Origin: Gerris lacustris
Lineage: Eukaryota; Arthropoda; Insecta; Hemiptera; Gerridae
Direction of reading: 5' to 3'
NCBI GenBank assembly: GCA_951217055.1
Contig: OX578282.1
Span: 25,759,657-25,823,656 of the forward strand
Length of the DNA stretch: 64,000 nt
In this document: positions 39,934 to 50,238 of the stretch, one piece after another
How the letters are laid out: every line of letters starts with the position of its first letter
Numbering within the stretch: position 1 is the stretch's first letter
Notes under the pieces: model-generated
What the model was told of the DNA's origin: nothing
Seen by the model: only the letters and a program-made list of their open reading frames with translations
Database searches by the model: none
Made by a program: the position numbers and the translations under genes

Positions 39934-40974
39934 CACATAGTATTTGATCACTTGTTATTGTTTGAGATTGACTTATGTATATATTTACCCGATGTACATC
40001 TTCACCACTTACTAAATATGTATTATTGACATATTTACCACTTACGTATATATTATTTTATATATATATTTAATACGTATGAAAGTACACATTAGTAGGT
40101 GTCACAGTGTTACTCAATTTAAAAAAAATTGGACCGAAGTAACTGAATTTTTTTTATTTAACAGTTTTATTTTCAGAGACATTCTCTAGAATTCTAGAAT
40201 ATATTAGTACTTTATTATCTTGGAAATTAAATATTTCCCAAGAAAGTGCGTTCTATGATTTTATTGGTGAAAATAGACTACCATTAGATATTTAAAAAAT
40301 AAAATAAAATAAAAAAATGTTTTTGAGGAGTAGAACAGGCACATTTTGAGCTTAAATTAATTTATTAATTTCGCCTTGAGGTATGACATTAGTAGTTATG
40401 TATATCAAATTTGACTTTAACCGGTAGAAAATTTTTAACTCTAACAGGCACTTTTTTACTTAAACGGATACGGATATGTTTTTAAATATACATTTTTTGT
40501 ACATTTTCACCATTAACGTTGCATAGGTTGAGAATTGAGTATGGTTACCTATTTACTCATATTGTATGGATGAAATATATGATTATATTCTTGGATGTGC
40601 TTCAAAAAAATTAATAGGTGATCAAAGATAAATTCAAAAATATTAATTTAAAAAAATGTAATAAAAAGAATCACGATGAAAATACGTATAATTAAATGAC
40701 ATTAGTTTAATTATGAAATTAATAACTTAATTTCAAATTAAGTAGCTGTCACAATTGTGTGTTTCAGTACAGTTATTACGATTACTAGGATTTCAAATAT
40801 AAAATTAATTTTACTAAATATACTTATCAACAAAACATTTTTAAATATTAAAAAAAAAGTAAATTAATAGAACATAATTAAAATAAAACATCGTACGTAA
40901 TTGGTTAAATATCACAATAACATGATAAAAATTAATTAAATATAAAATTAATAAAAGTACCTCTGAAAGAAATC
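39929..40974. other. AT-rich noncoding stretch
   Basis: No gene supported. Confidence 0.5.
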
Positions 40975-41240
40975 CAAAGTAAAAATGTCGCCGGGAATAA
41001 TTAAACGGTTCTTTACTAGTTCGTAACGATATGTTTACGGTAATGTTGACTGTAAAAACTTAAAGGGAACAAGAAAAACTACGGTGCCGGTCTACACGGT
41101 ACCCTTCACTACTTCACTCAACGACTGGCTTACTGACAGACTGACTGGGTCCCCCTCCAGGCCGTAGTGCAACCCCGTGGGGACCTAGCCCCTCTACCTT
41201 AGTACCGGGGAGGTAACACTCGACACATTTCTCTACTTCG
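40975..41240 (-). mobile_element. Possible solo LTR of a related gypsy element
   Basis: The GC-richer stretch 41070-41220 resembles part of the retrotransposon LTRs: GAAAAACTACGG, then a variable gap, then TACCCTTCACT, then CGACTGGCTTACTGAC. The matching part of the LTR (51025-51085) is GAAAAACTACGGGTCCCG ... TTACCCTTACTG ... CCGACTGACTT. Identity is partial, no TSD or termini were found, and no internal region is attached, so this is tentative. Confidence 0.25.
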
Positions 41241-41871
41241 TGTGTTCTTTTAAGCTTTTTCTTCAGCATTCTTGAGAGACTCTATTGTTATCCTGTATTG
41301 CTTACTGTACCCATATCAGTTGTATTGTTAACCAATCACATTTAGATATAAATCCAAGATCCAAGAATGGTAACTTTTAAAAATAAATCATTTGATTGTA
41401 GTAGTTTTTCTTCTTCTTTAAAGACTTAAGCACTGGTTTAATACTTAAACCTTAGTTTTATTTTATTGCTTATTACTATTACTTTACTTACCAATTAAAG
41501 TGCTCTTAGGGTGCGTTCGGAAACACTAACCAGGTCGACCGAGAAGTAACCGGTGGGTCTGGAAACACCAACCTACACAACCAACCGCGTTCGTAATCCT
41601 TCGGTTAATTTAGCGGTCGACCGGAGCGGTTGCGATCGCTTCAACCGAGTCCAGAATACGGTTAGTCCTGTAAGTAAACCATAACATTACTTCCTATGGC
41701 GGAATTTCATCGTAGTTTAAAAAGTGTTTTCTTTTTTTGCTAATATTTAATTTTTTTTTTTAATATTTAGCTTTTGTGAAACATTGATCTTTATCGGCAC
41801 TCTTTTCTTTGTTATTCACCTTTTTTATTTTGAAATTGAAATGAATTTGGTGGGTAATTTTGTGACTAATA

Positions 41872-42426
41872 ATCACACTGTATTAATTTAAATCAAATTA
41901 TTATTACTATTTACAAGGGGAGACAGACAGAGAAAAATAGACTTCAGCGACGGGACTCGAACCACGGACCTCCCCATATGTCTTCCCTTGTAAATAGTAA
42001 TTATAATTTTATTTAAATTAAAATTTAAACGTTCCGTAGTACGAATACTACCAAAAACTTAAAAATTGAATTTCTAATTGATTGTACTAGGTACAGGTAC
42101 TAATTGGGTACTTTATAATTACAAGCGTTATTTCTCGGTCTAGTTCTACTGTCGTTAATGTTGACTTTTAGACTTGTAGAAAAATTTGAAAGCTTAATTT
42201 GGGACTAGGTATCGTTATTGACAGAGGAAATTATTCTTCAGTGTAGCTTAATTGGCTAGAGCACCTATACTGGAAATATGGGGAGGTCCGTGGTTCAAGT
42301 CCCGGCGCTGAAGACTATTTTTTCTCTGTCTGTCTCCCCTTGTAAATTGTAATTATAATTTGATTTAAATTAAAATTTAAACGTTCCGTAGTATGAATAC
42401 TACCAAAAACTTAAAAATTGAGTCAC
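41872..42426. mobile_element. SINE complex, inverted fragment plus full copy
   Basis: It interrupts the MITE between GACTAATAATC and GTCACAATATATC; the other MITE copy runs straight across this point. It holds a minus-oriented SINE piece with GGGACTCGAACCACGG (complement of a tRNA B box, about 41948), a plus-oriented tail (41977-42100), 140 bp of AT DNA, then a full plus-strand SINE at 42239-42421. The first two pieces face each other so that AATCAAATTATTATTACTAT is nearly mirrored by AGTAATTATAATTTTATTT. Confidence 0.7.
42239..42421 (+). mobile_element. tRNA-derived SINE
   Basis: The head looks like a tRNA: A box TAGCTTAATTGG (42244-42255) and a perfect B box GGTTCAAGTCC (42292-42302). An imperfect acceptor pairing CAGTGT/GCGCTG and a 7-nt anticodon-type loop are also present. 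The body CTGTCTGTCTCCCCTTGTAA and the tail CCGTAGTATGAATACTACCA then AAAACTTAAAAATTGA recur at 41977-42100, 48863-49108 and 61649-61820. It is transcribed by RNA polymerase III if active. It is not a functional tRNA gene, because the 3' body is fused to it. Confidence 0.75.
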
Positions 42427-42755
42427 AATATATCAAAACTGAAGGATGAAAAATGTGATATTCCTTTGTATTTGTAGTTTGTAGCACTGGTTATTAGACT
42501 AAATATACCTTTGTCCGTATAGTTATTTACTTTGTTACAAATCCTACTTTTCAACATTTTATGGATACCGATATACATTGTTGTTATTTTTAGACAATCA
42601 AAAATAGAACCCCTGGCTGAACTGAAGTAGAAGGAGACACTGTGCGGTCGAGAATCGCTTGGTGGCATAATTTTGCTTGATTTATACACAAGAGATTAGG
42701 TACGTCCATTTGTCAAACAGTTCATTTGCATGTTTTATACATTTAAGGGATTATA

Positions 42756-43779
42756 CAGGGTGGTCCAAAAGTCTCCCCCCCCCTCTTAACTTTTGAACGG
42801 TTTGAGATAAATTAATGAAACTTGGGGGATCTCTACCATGCAAAGGGAAGTTTGTTTTCATTCAATCACCTACTAGGGGCAACGACCCACTTTGCCCCCA
42901 GACCACCCAACTTCAAAATTTCAAATTGGAGTGTATATTTTTGATAGCAGATTTGGATTCTACGGTGAAAAATAATAAACATTCACTTGAAACTATTTTT
43001 TCTATCTCCAATATTTTGCCTCCTGTAGAGGGGCAAAGATAGCAAAATATCCCTTCCGAAATAGTAAGAAAATAACACTTAGATCGTTATAAAATCTAAA
43101 CGGTTTGAAATAAAGTAATGAAACTTGGGGGATCCGTACCATGTTAAGGGAAGTGCGTATATCATCCACTTGCGTACTAGGGGCAACCACCATTGTGCCC
43201 CCAGGCGCTGAAATCTACCCTTTTTACAGCTTTGCCCCCCTATGGGAAAAAACGTTTGAAGTAAAATATTTTTATTTTTTGCTGTAGAATCTAAATCTGC
43301 TATCAAAAATATACATTCCAGGTTAAAATATTGATGTTAGGTGGTCTGGGGGCAAAATGGGAGGTTGCCCCTACTGCGCAATTGCATAAAAACAAACTTC
43401 CCTTTACATGGTACGGATCCCTTAAGTTTCATTAATTTCTCTCTAACCGTTTAGATTTTACAACGTATGATATAGTAAGGGTTATTTTGCTATCTTTGCC
43501 CCCCTATAGGGGGCAAAATATTGGACATAGAAAAAAAAGTTACAAATAAAAGTTTATTATTTTTCACTGTAGAATCCAAATATGGTATCAAAAGTATACG
43601 CTCCAATTTGAAATTTTGAAGTTGGGTGGCCTGGGGGCAAAGTGGGTGGTTGCCCCTAGTGGGTGATTGCATGAAAACAAACTTGCCTTTGCATGGTAGA
43701 GATCCCCCAAGTTTCATTAATTTATCGCAAACCGTTCAAAAGTTAAGAGGGGGGGGGGGGAGACTTTTGGACCACCCTG
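42756..43779. mobile_element. 1,024-bp mariner-type foldback MITE
   Basis: CAGGGTGGTCCAAAAGTCTC (42756) is matched by its inverse ending at 43779. TA lies on each side, and the uninterrupted MITE copy has a single TA at this point (ATTATAAATG), which proves the target. Each arm of about 260 bp contains TTAATGAAACTTGGGGGATC and the block AGGGGCAACGACCCACTTTG. A second, shorter pair of related arms lies inside (43090-43200 and 43320-43450), so the arm sequence occurs four times. The several open frames here are arm-encoded and not genes. Confidence 0.85.
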
Positions 43780-44202
43780 TATATTTATCTTTGCCATTTG
43801 TACACAGATGAGTTGATATTATCGATGTGAACAAAGTTGTGCCAGGTTTCAGGAGGAAGATGCTGCTGAACGTCGTGTAATCTGAGTTTTTTGTTAAAAG
43901 ACAAAGGAAAGGGATGATAGCTATATACAGATTTAACCTAAAGACTAAAGGAGTGCCGCTGCAATAGTTTATGCACTTGAGGAATCGTCACAGCTTCACT
44001 TCTATCTCACACCAAACAAAAACCAATTTATATTTATAACCTCTCTTTGATTATATCCTTTTCGGTCGACCGCTGCCTTCAACCAGTCCCGTTCGGAAAC
44101 AATATTATTTCAAGCCGCCATGACACTAACCACAACAAACCCCCGGTCGACCGAGAGGTCTAGTGTTGCTTTTTTTGGCCGGTTAGTGTTTCCGAACGCA
44201 CC

Positions 44203-45017
44203 TAAGTCTAAAGTAAGTCTTTTTAAACTCGAAACTTCACTGTATCATCAAAATGATTGGTATAAAATTGAATGGTAATACTGAGATCCTTGTCCTATGA
44301 AGAACACCGAAATCAATTTATATATTACCATCTAATATAAAGGCTAACTAGTAAAAACGGTATCTCGCATTTTTATATCATGAAGAAAATTAAAATCGAT
44401 GTCTAACATTAATATTATTATGTTATGGAGTCTTCAATTCATTGTAATAATCCAGGATTTATTACTATGCATTGAGTGTTAACTTTTTAACTTAAAATAA
44501 ATAAATTTGAACATTTTTATGAACATCTAAGTTCTTAATTCCTAGGTTGATTCCACTAGTAGTGTACTCTGGGAGTCCACTCTAGACATAAACTGTATAA
44601 ATATAGTAATTAACAATAAATTAATAAAAAATTGTCGGTCCGGTTAATCGAACAAAACTTTCTCATATATTAAGATATAATTGTACAAGCTTTTATTTAA
44701 CTTGCAATGTATGTATGTATGTATGTATGTATGTATGTATACATTATACATGTTCGGGGTCAAATCTTGCAACTGAATTTTAAAGCAGTTATCCTCAACT
44801 GATTGAATAAAATGTTGCATGTACGTTTAGTTTTGATGTCAATGCATGGTTAGCTAAGTGGCATCATTCTAAATCTAATTTGGAACAGTCCAAGATGGCG
44901 GACTAGTTATTTTTTAAGCACGCCCATGAAATATTAAAATGAAAGGGTTTGCTGAGAAGAAAATGAATAAATGCTTGTTTTTTTACTATTTATTTATTTA
45001 TGAAGTGATCATCAGGT
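44203..45017. other. Noncoding stretch with (ATGT)n
   Basis: (ATGT)n at 44708-44741. No gene supported. Confidence 0.55.
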
Positions 45018-45432
45018 GATTGTTTACTTTTTGTCTTTGAATTTCAAAAAATCAGCGTTATTTTCATCAATATCTCGGAAACTAGAGTTTTCCCGGGAAA
45101 AAGACTTATACCTATCATTAAATTCATATTTAAATGGACTTTTAGAATTTTCCGAGAAATATTTTTTTCTCGTTTTTTCAGAATTTTGGGGGTAGCGCTC
45201 CCAAGTTTTAAAATAAAATTTATTTCTCGATTTCGCCTCTTTGTATGACTTTTCTGAACCTGCATGCCAAATTTCATCAGACCAGCCCAGTTGTTTTGGC
45301 TTCACGCAACTGCACTGATTTTTGACACTGCAGACAGACATTTTTTCTAATAACCACATTTTTGGACTCATAGGACATAGAAACATGTAAATCCATCATA
45401 ATACTATACATTTTTGCGATTTTTGAATTTTT
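45018..45432 (+). repeat. Dispersed repeat C, copy
   Basis: Landmarks in order: TTGTTTACTTTTTGTCTTTG, ATATCTCGGAAACTAGA, ATATTTAAATGGAC, GGGGGTAGCGCTCCCAAG, TTTCTCGATTTCGCCTC, GCCAAATTTCATCAGACC, GCAGACAGACATTTTTT. It matches 47082-47740 and 23745-24110. The 120- and 77-codon minus frames (45024-45386) are translations of this noncoding repeat and recur in degraded form in the other copies, so they are not called as genes. Confidence 0.75.
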
Positions 45433-46125
45433 GCGTCACTGTATTAATGACGCATCTATAATAAGTGTTTGTGGGGTATGATGCACACTGTAACCGTAAC
45501 CACTACGTTCTGACGACTAAATGGGATCTATTCGGCCGAATACTCATCCACTATAAAAATACCCGGCTGCCTTGATCAAACCTCCGATTCCTATGCTTAA
45601 GCTTAAATCCATGCACTGATGATGAAAATTACTCATCAGTGTAATAATTAATTAGGGAAGCAATTTTCTTTTGTTGCAAATTATAACCTCTTCTGACCAC
45701 GTCTCATGAGTCGTAAATTAAATTTAAACAGCACAAACTGTAATAAACAAAATAAGTTTATATCTAAGTTGGAAGATAGTTAAAATCAATGTCTAAATAT
45801 TATATATTATTATTGAAGAGGAAATGAGAAAAACAGATAAAAATGTACCTAGCTGTTGGGGATTGAACATCGGATCCTTATGTTTAACTGATTTTCACCT
45901 GTCCAAATAATAATATATTGTATAAATATAAATAATTTCATTATAGTCAAATTATTTCAGCAATACCTAGTGGGCTAAAGATTTCGTGCAGAAAACTGCA
46001 TAAAATAATTTAGCTTTTTTACACTATTTTATATTGACGTATGTTTATATTAAGAAAGTTTTAATTTTGCTTCAATGCTCTCACCACTTATATTCCTTCA
46101 TAAATCAATGGTTAGAGAAGAATGT
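45433..46125. other. Noncoding stretch
   Basis: No gene supported. Confidence 0.5.
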
Positions 46126-46437
46126 AAATGTAGGAATCCGTGGTTCGATTCCCAGCTCTGGAATACATTTCTCTCTCTCTCTCTTTTATAAATTGTGTTT
46201 TTCATTAAAAGGTTTGCGTATTTTTGAGGACAGTAGGAATCCGTGTTTTGATTCCCAGCTCCAGCTCCGAGGTACATTTCTACCTTTCTCTTTAATAAAT
46301 CGTGTTTTAAGCATTTTTGATGACGCAAATGTAGGAATCCGTGGTTCGATTCCCAGCTCTTTGGTACATTTCTCCCTACCTCTTTAATAAATTGTGTCTT
46401 TCGTTAAAAGATTTAAGTATTTTTGATTACGCAAATA
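46126..46437 (+). repeat. Three tandem ~100-bp tRNA-like units
   Basis: Each unit carries GTAGGAATCCGTG, a B-box motif, CCAGCTC, then ACATTTCT...CTCTTTAATAAAT and a GTATTTTTGA end. The B box is perfect (GGTTCGATTCC) in units 1 (46142) and 3 (46343), and mutated (GTTTTGATTCC) in unit 2 (46244). Periods are 102 and 99 bp. No A box was found upstream of unit 1. This reads as 5'-truncated tRNA-derived SINE sequence duplicated in tandem. The open frames across it are by-products. Confidence 0.65.
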
Positions 46438-47081
46438 ACCACGTTTTAAATACCCCTGTGTCCAAAAAAAGTTTAGGTTTGTGCAGAAGCGTGGGACCTG
46501 AATGTATAAAATTTAGTATGTTTATTATAGTTATATATATAATATGGTTTCTACAGCTGGAGCGATACGCCAACCCTTTGTATCGATTGCATATGCATAG
46601 TTGAACAAGCCCTTTGGCTGTTACGTCATCTATTTAGTAAGGTTCATACCCGGAGTTGAGATCCGGTAGGGTCCGTGTTTTGATGGGTGTTAGATACTAA
46701 ACCCATAAAGATGGGGCCAGACAGAGGGATGATGATTTCACCATTCGTGGAAGCCTAGGGAATGTTATTCATACATTATACATTTTAGCTTTTCATTTGA
46801 AGGCCTAAAAACCCAATAAACCAAACTATCGAATACCCGTCCTCCCCCCCCACCCCAAAAAAAATTGAATATCCGACACCGAAATAATGTCTTGGTACTT
46901 ATTACTTATTTCTTTCCAAAAAATTCTTCTGGAAAAAATTGGTCCGAGACAACTCAGTCAAAAACTTTCTCGATATATGAGTTCATAATTACTTAGCCTA
47001 ATTTAATAGTTTTCATAGGTACATTTCATTATTATTGAACATTTCATCTTTATCAAAATGTATTATAAAAATAACTTCCTC
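46438..47081. other. Noncoding stretch
   Basis: No gene supported. Confidence 0.5.
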
Positions 47082-47740
47082 GTTTAAAACTATTTTCTCA
47101 GGAACTAGATGTTTCCGGGAAAATGGCTTATATCGTTAAGGCGCGTCCACACTATGCCAGTTGGCAAGGCCAAGCGGCAAAGCCGTCTAGCCGACTTACG
47201 ACTTCTTGCCATCTGGCTTTCTTTGATCCGGACCGACAATCGTCGGGTTCGGCTTGGCATGTCAAGTGGCACGTTTTGTGCCAAGCTTGGCAAATAGCAA
47301 ATGCCAAGGGAGACGTCTACATTACACTTGGCAATGCCATTTGGCCTTGCCATTCCTTGCCGCTTGGCATAGTGTGGACGCGCCTTTTTAGACTCGTATT
47401 TAAATGGACTACATTTTAGAATTTTTTAACCAAAATCGTCGGAACAGTTTTCGAGAAATATTTTTTCCACTTTTTCAGTTTTTGGGGGGTAGCGCCACCA
47501 AATTTGGAGCTAAAATTCATTCCTCGATTTTGCCTCGGGGTATGATTTTTCTAAACATGTATGCCAAATTTCGTTAAAATCGGCCCAGTAGTTAAGGCTC
47601 TAGGCGTCTGCACAGACAGAAATTTTTTTAAAAACCACTTTTTTTGACTCAGGGTACCTCAAAACGTGTAAATCCATCAAAATCTCAAAAACGAATTTTC
47701 ACGCCATCGCAATACTTTCTCTTTATATGAGAAAGTAAAA
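47082..47740 (+). repeat. Dispersed repeat C, interrupted by a MITE
   Basis: The same landmark order as 45018-45432: CTCAGGAACTAGATGTTTCC, ATTTAAATGGACTAC, GGGGGGTAGCGCCACC, CCTCGATTTTGCCTCGG, GCCAAATTTCGTTAAAATCG. The 3' end is a hairpin ACTTTCTC...GAGAAAGT (47712-47737). The repeat is split at 47139/47385 by a GC-rich MITE. Confidence 0.75.
47140..47384. mobile_element. 245-bp GC-rich MITE with TTGGCA-type repeats
   Basis: The ends GGCGCGTCCACACTATGCC (47140) and GGCATAGTGTGGACGCGCC (ending 47384) are exact inverted repeats; the left flank is TTAA. The interior contains more than a dozen TTGGCA/TGCCAA or close variants on both strands (for example GTGCCAAGCTTGGCA near 47277). The flanking repeat C copies show that the target lay inside TATCGTTAAG-like DNA. 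The right flank TTTTTAG does not give a clean TSD. No gene; the overlapping frames at 47105-47419 are shadows. Confidence 0.75.
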
Positions 47741-47747
47741 ACAGATT

Positions 47748-47985
47748 ATTATTGTATTGTAGGTAAACAATCGGTTTCTTCGTGTAGGGAAAAAATCACG
47801 GATATTGTGTGTAAATTACACAGTGAAAAAAAAAAAAAAAAAATAAATAAATATCACGAGAAACATACAGCTTATTTATTATTGAAATGTACGTAATCGG
47901 TTACTTCGTGTAGGGAGCAAAATATACGGAAATTGTGAGTACAACACGCAATGAAAAAAATAATAAATATCACAATAAATCTAGT
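47748..47985 (+). repeat. Tandem duplication, ~125-bp unit
   Basis: Two diverged copies, about 47748-47866 and 47876-47985, share AATCGGTT(T/A)CTTCGTGTAG, GGAAATTGTG-like and ACA(G/C)...GTGAAAAAA...AAATATCAC blocks. Confidence 0.7.
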
Positions 47986-48862
47986 CTTAAATCCAGAATA
48001 CGTGACTAAAATTATTTGCTTTTCTCGTTCAAAGTACTTATTTATATAGTAATGCATTTGACAAACCAGGTAATAAAACAAAATTAATGAATAATAAGTT
48101 TACTTATGATTCTGAGTGAGTACTCGATTGATGAATGTGAAAATAATCTAAAATAACATATAAGCTATGATGAAGACATTAAATATATGTTGCTTAAGAC
48201 TGTGACACAATATGAGTTACTTTAAAGAAAGCGATAGTGTTAAGAATATTAATTATTTCTCTATTATATTTTTAAGTGAGAGTGTTCTGTTCAGTTGGAG
48301 GTAGATTAATATGCAAGACATATCTTGCTTGCAGGCTTGAGTGTGGGTAATTTTAAATAAGCAAAAGGAATTTGTTTTCCTTTCTAAAATTCTTTCAGAT
48401 ATAATATTATTGAAGAAATAAAAATAAGTTTTAAATGAAATGTGGATTAATTGAAATGAATTAGTCTTTTTATATTGCAGACACTGCTTTAATTGCAATA
48501 TTTATGGTCTCTTAATGAATATTTAATACCTAAGTCAGTTATGGTAACATAAAGGATTAAAATTAATTATCTTTTTCTGCATCAAATAATACTTGTGTAC
48601 TTAACAAAGTAGCTTTAAGTCTTGATAAGGCCATCATCAATAACAATAAAAAAGCAAAAGGAACATGCAAATAAGTACATATTTACATAGCACGATGGCA
48701 ATAGTAGTAAAAAGCCATATGGTAGGATCAACCTGGGCTGGTTTTTTTTTTTTTTTTTGTAATAAAATGTTCCAATGTTTAATATATACTTTATTACCTT
48801 TTACTCAGTCCCAAAGAAAAGATCTAAATTAGGTTAGACATTTTTAATTTAAATATTGCATT
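47986..48862. other. AT-rich noncoding stretch
   Basis: A T19 run near 48741. No gene supported. Confidence 0.5.
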
Positions 48863-49108
48863 TAAATCAAATTATAATTATCATTAACTACGGGAGACAT
48901 ACAGAGAAAAATAGACCCCAACACCAGGACTTGTACCTAGTACAATCAATTAGAAATTATTATTTTTTCTTTTTTTAAGTTTTAGGTAGTATTCTTACTA
49001 CAGAAAGATCGAATTTTAATTTAAATCAAATTATAATTATCATTAACTACGGGAGACATACAGAGAAAAATAGACCCCGGGACTTGAACCACAGGCCTCC
49101 TACAGTTA
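48863..49108 (-). mobile_element. Two tandem minus-strand SINE copies
   Basis: AAATCAAATTATAATTATCA followed by TTAACTACGGGAGACATACAG occurs at about 48866 and again at about 49024. Each runs into a complement of the SINE head: GGACTTGTACC in the left copy (damaged B box) and GGGACTTGAACCACAGG in the right (intact B box). The intervening tail contains the GTAGTATTCTTACTAC palindrome and the 3' end TCTAATTGATTGTACTAG seen at 42090. The right copy is cut at its head by the CAGGGTG end at 49109. Confidence 0.7.
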
Positions 49109-49650
49109 CAGGGTGTTTCATGATAAATGTTACAAACTTCGGGAGGTGATTCTACACCCCAAAAGCTACAAAAAATTTTCTCTTGACCCCTGTCCGATTC
49201 TCAAATATAATGGAGTAATTTCAGTTTTTCTGTAAAACAGAACGAGTTTTCTTCATAAAAATGGTCATATCTCCCAAAATGTTGGTTCTAAAGCAAATGT
49301 GAAACAACCATTGAAAAGCTCATTTAATTTCCAATAAGAATGAAAACCTTAAAAGTTTCTAAATACATTTTGAATAATTTCAATACAACCGAAATTGGAA
49401 AAAAAAATTAAGTTTCTAAAATTCGGAAAAAGTTATTTGTGTTTGAAGCAAAAACAGTTCTTCAGCCTTAGCCTGGCAAATTTCACCAAAACGTCCCCTT
49501 TTAATAAGCTTTCCAACGATATACTTCGCTTCGTGATTCCGTTAAAAATTGGTAGAGAAATTCAAGTTAGAACGTGAAAAAACGTGCGGTAGAGGCAGAA
49601 CGGGGAAGCTAGAGGAGGGTTACAAACCAGCAATCCACACGCTTTTCCCG
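49109..49650 (+). mobile_element. Mariner-type MITE, left end only
   Basis: CAGGGTGTTTCATGATAAAT after TTA at 49109, inserted in the SINE head. The interior resembles noncoding MITE sequence (for example TCCGATTCTCAAATATAATG). No matching right end was found before 50075, so the right boundary is arbitrary. The 60-codon frame at 49395 is not called. Confidence 0.5.
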
Positions 49651-49699
49651 CAATAACTTTCGAACGGTTTGAACATGGGATTCCAAATTTGACACTAAA

Positions 49700-49950
49700 A
49701 CACGCCCAAAGCACCACCAAATTTTTTGGGCTGGAAAATTGGTTTTGTGGTTAGTGGAAGTGGTGGAAATTTAAACTTGAAACGTTTAAAAAAAAAATAG
49801 CAGTTTTCAAATAATAATGGAATTTGGTGTCACGTTGTTTGGGTTTATTCATTCTGGATCGCTGTTATTAATGGTGTTATAATGGTGGTGTTTAAATTTG
49901 AACCACTTCCACTATACCAATTTCTCTGGCCAACGAAATCGATGTCTTTA
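49700..49950. repeat. Imperfect foldback
   Basis: GGTTAGTGGAAGTGGTGGAA then ATTTAAAC (about 49750-49778) is inverted as GTTTAAATTTGAACCACTTC then CACTATACC (about 49888-49920). Confidence 0.55.
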
Positions 49951-50074
49951 TCATAAAAATGACTGTTTAGTTTTGACGTAGTTACACTTTTTTAATCTAA
50001 AAATTGATTCAGGATAAAAAAAACAACTTACTATCTTATTGATATAAATGCCAAGTTTTTTTATGATGCAGTAT

Positions 50075-50122
50075 TGAGGTCCGTTTGAATTATCCAATGT
50101 CCGGATTAGCGAGACTTTACTG
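50075..50122 (-). mobile_element. pogo/Tigger-like terminal inverted repeat, single end
   Basis: The complement reads CAGTAAAGTCTCGCTAATCC, then GGACATTGGATAATTCAAACG, with TA immediately outside (50123-50124). CAGT...TCTCG.TAATCCGGA is the recognisable pattern of pogo/Tigger ends. The opposite end and a transposase were not found. Confidence 0.55.
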
Positions 50123-50238
50123 TATTTGCAGTTATAAAAATGGACCGGTACCTACCTCTATGGTTTGAAATTATTATGGGACAATTTGTGGGCTGTGTTT
50201 GATAAACCACCCAAATCTCTTAAAAATCAGATGAATAC

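Larger units (their letters stand above)
41509..44202 (-). mobile_element. PIF/Harbinger-like MITE, copy 1, with nested insertions
   Basis: Starts GGGTGCGTTCGGAAACACTA after TTA (41506-41508). It ends in the inverted counterpart at 44202, followed by TAAG. Compared with the intact copy at 55231-56318 it is inverted and grown from about 1.1 to 2.7 kb by two insertions: a SINE complex (about 41872-42426) and a mariner-type foldback (42756-43779). The right end reads CGCACC rather than CGCACCC, consistent with loss of two bases at a TTA junction. CGGTCGACCG palindromes cluster near both ends. No transposase; non-autonomous. Confidence 0.85.

Noticed and set aside
42239..42311. Functional tRNA gene
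   Set aside because: It has A and B boxes but imperfect arms and is fused to a SINE body and tail shared with other loci.
42815..43811. Several 60-75-codon frames with a similar start (MKLGGSLPCKGK)
   Set aside because: They are the inverted arms of one foldback MITE translated in both orientations.
44885..44905. CAAGATGGCGG as a TISU-type gene start
   Set aside because: The frame stops after two codons (GAC TAG) and the motif also occurs near 575 on the other strand, so it is more likely repeat-derived.
45024..45386. 120-codon minus-strand frame with protein-like composition
   Set aside because: It lies entirely inside dispersed repeat C, whose other copies (23745, 47082) carry the same sequence in broken frames.
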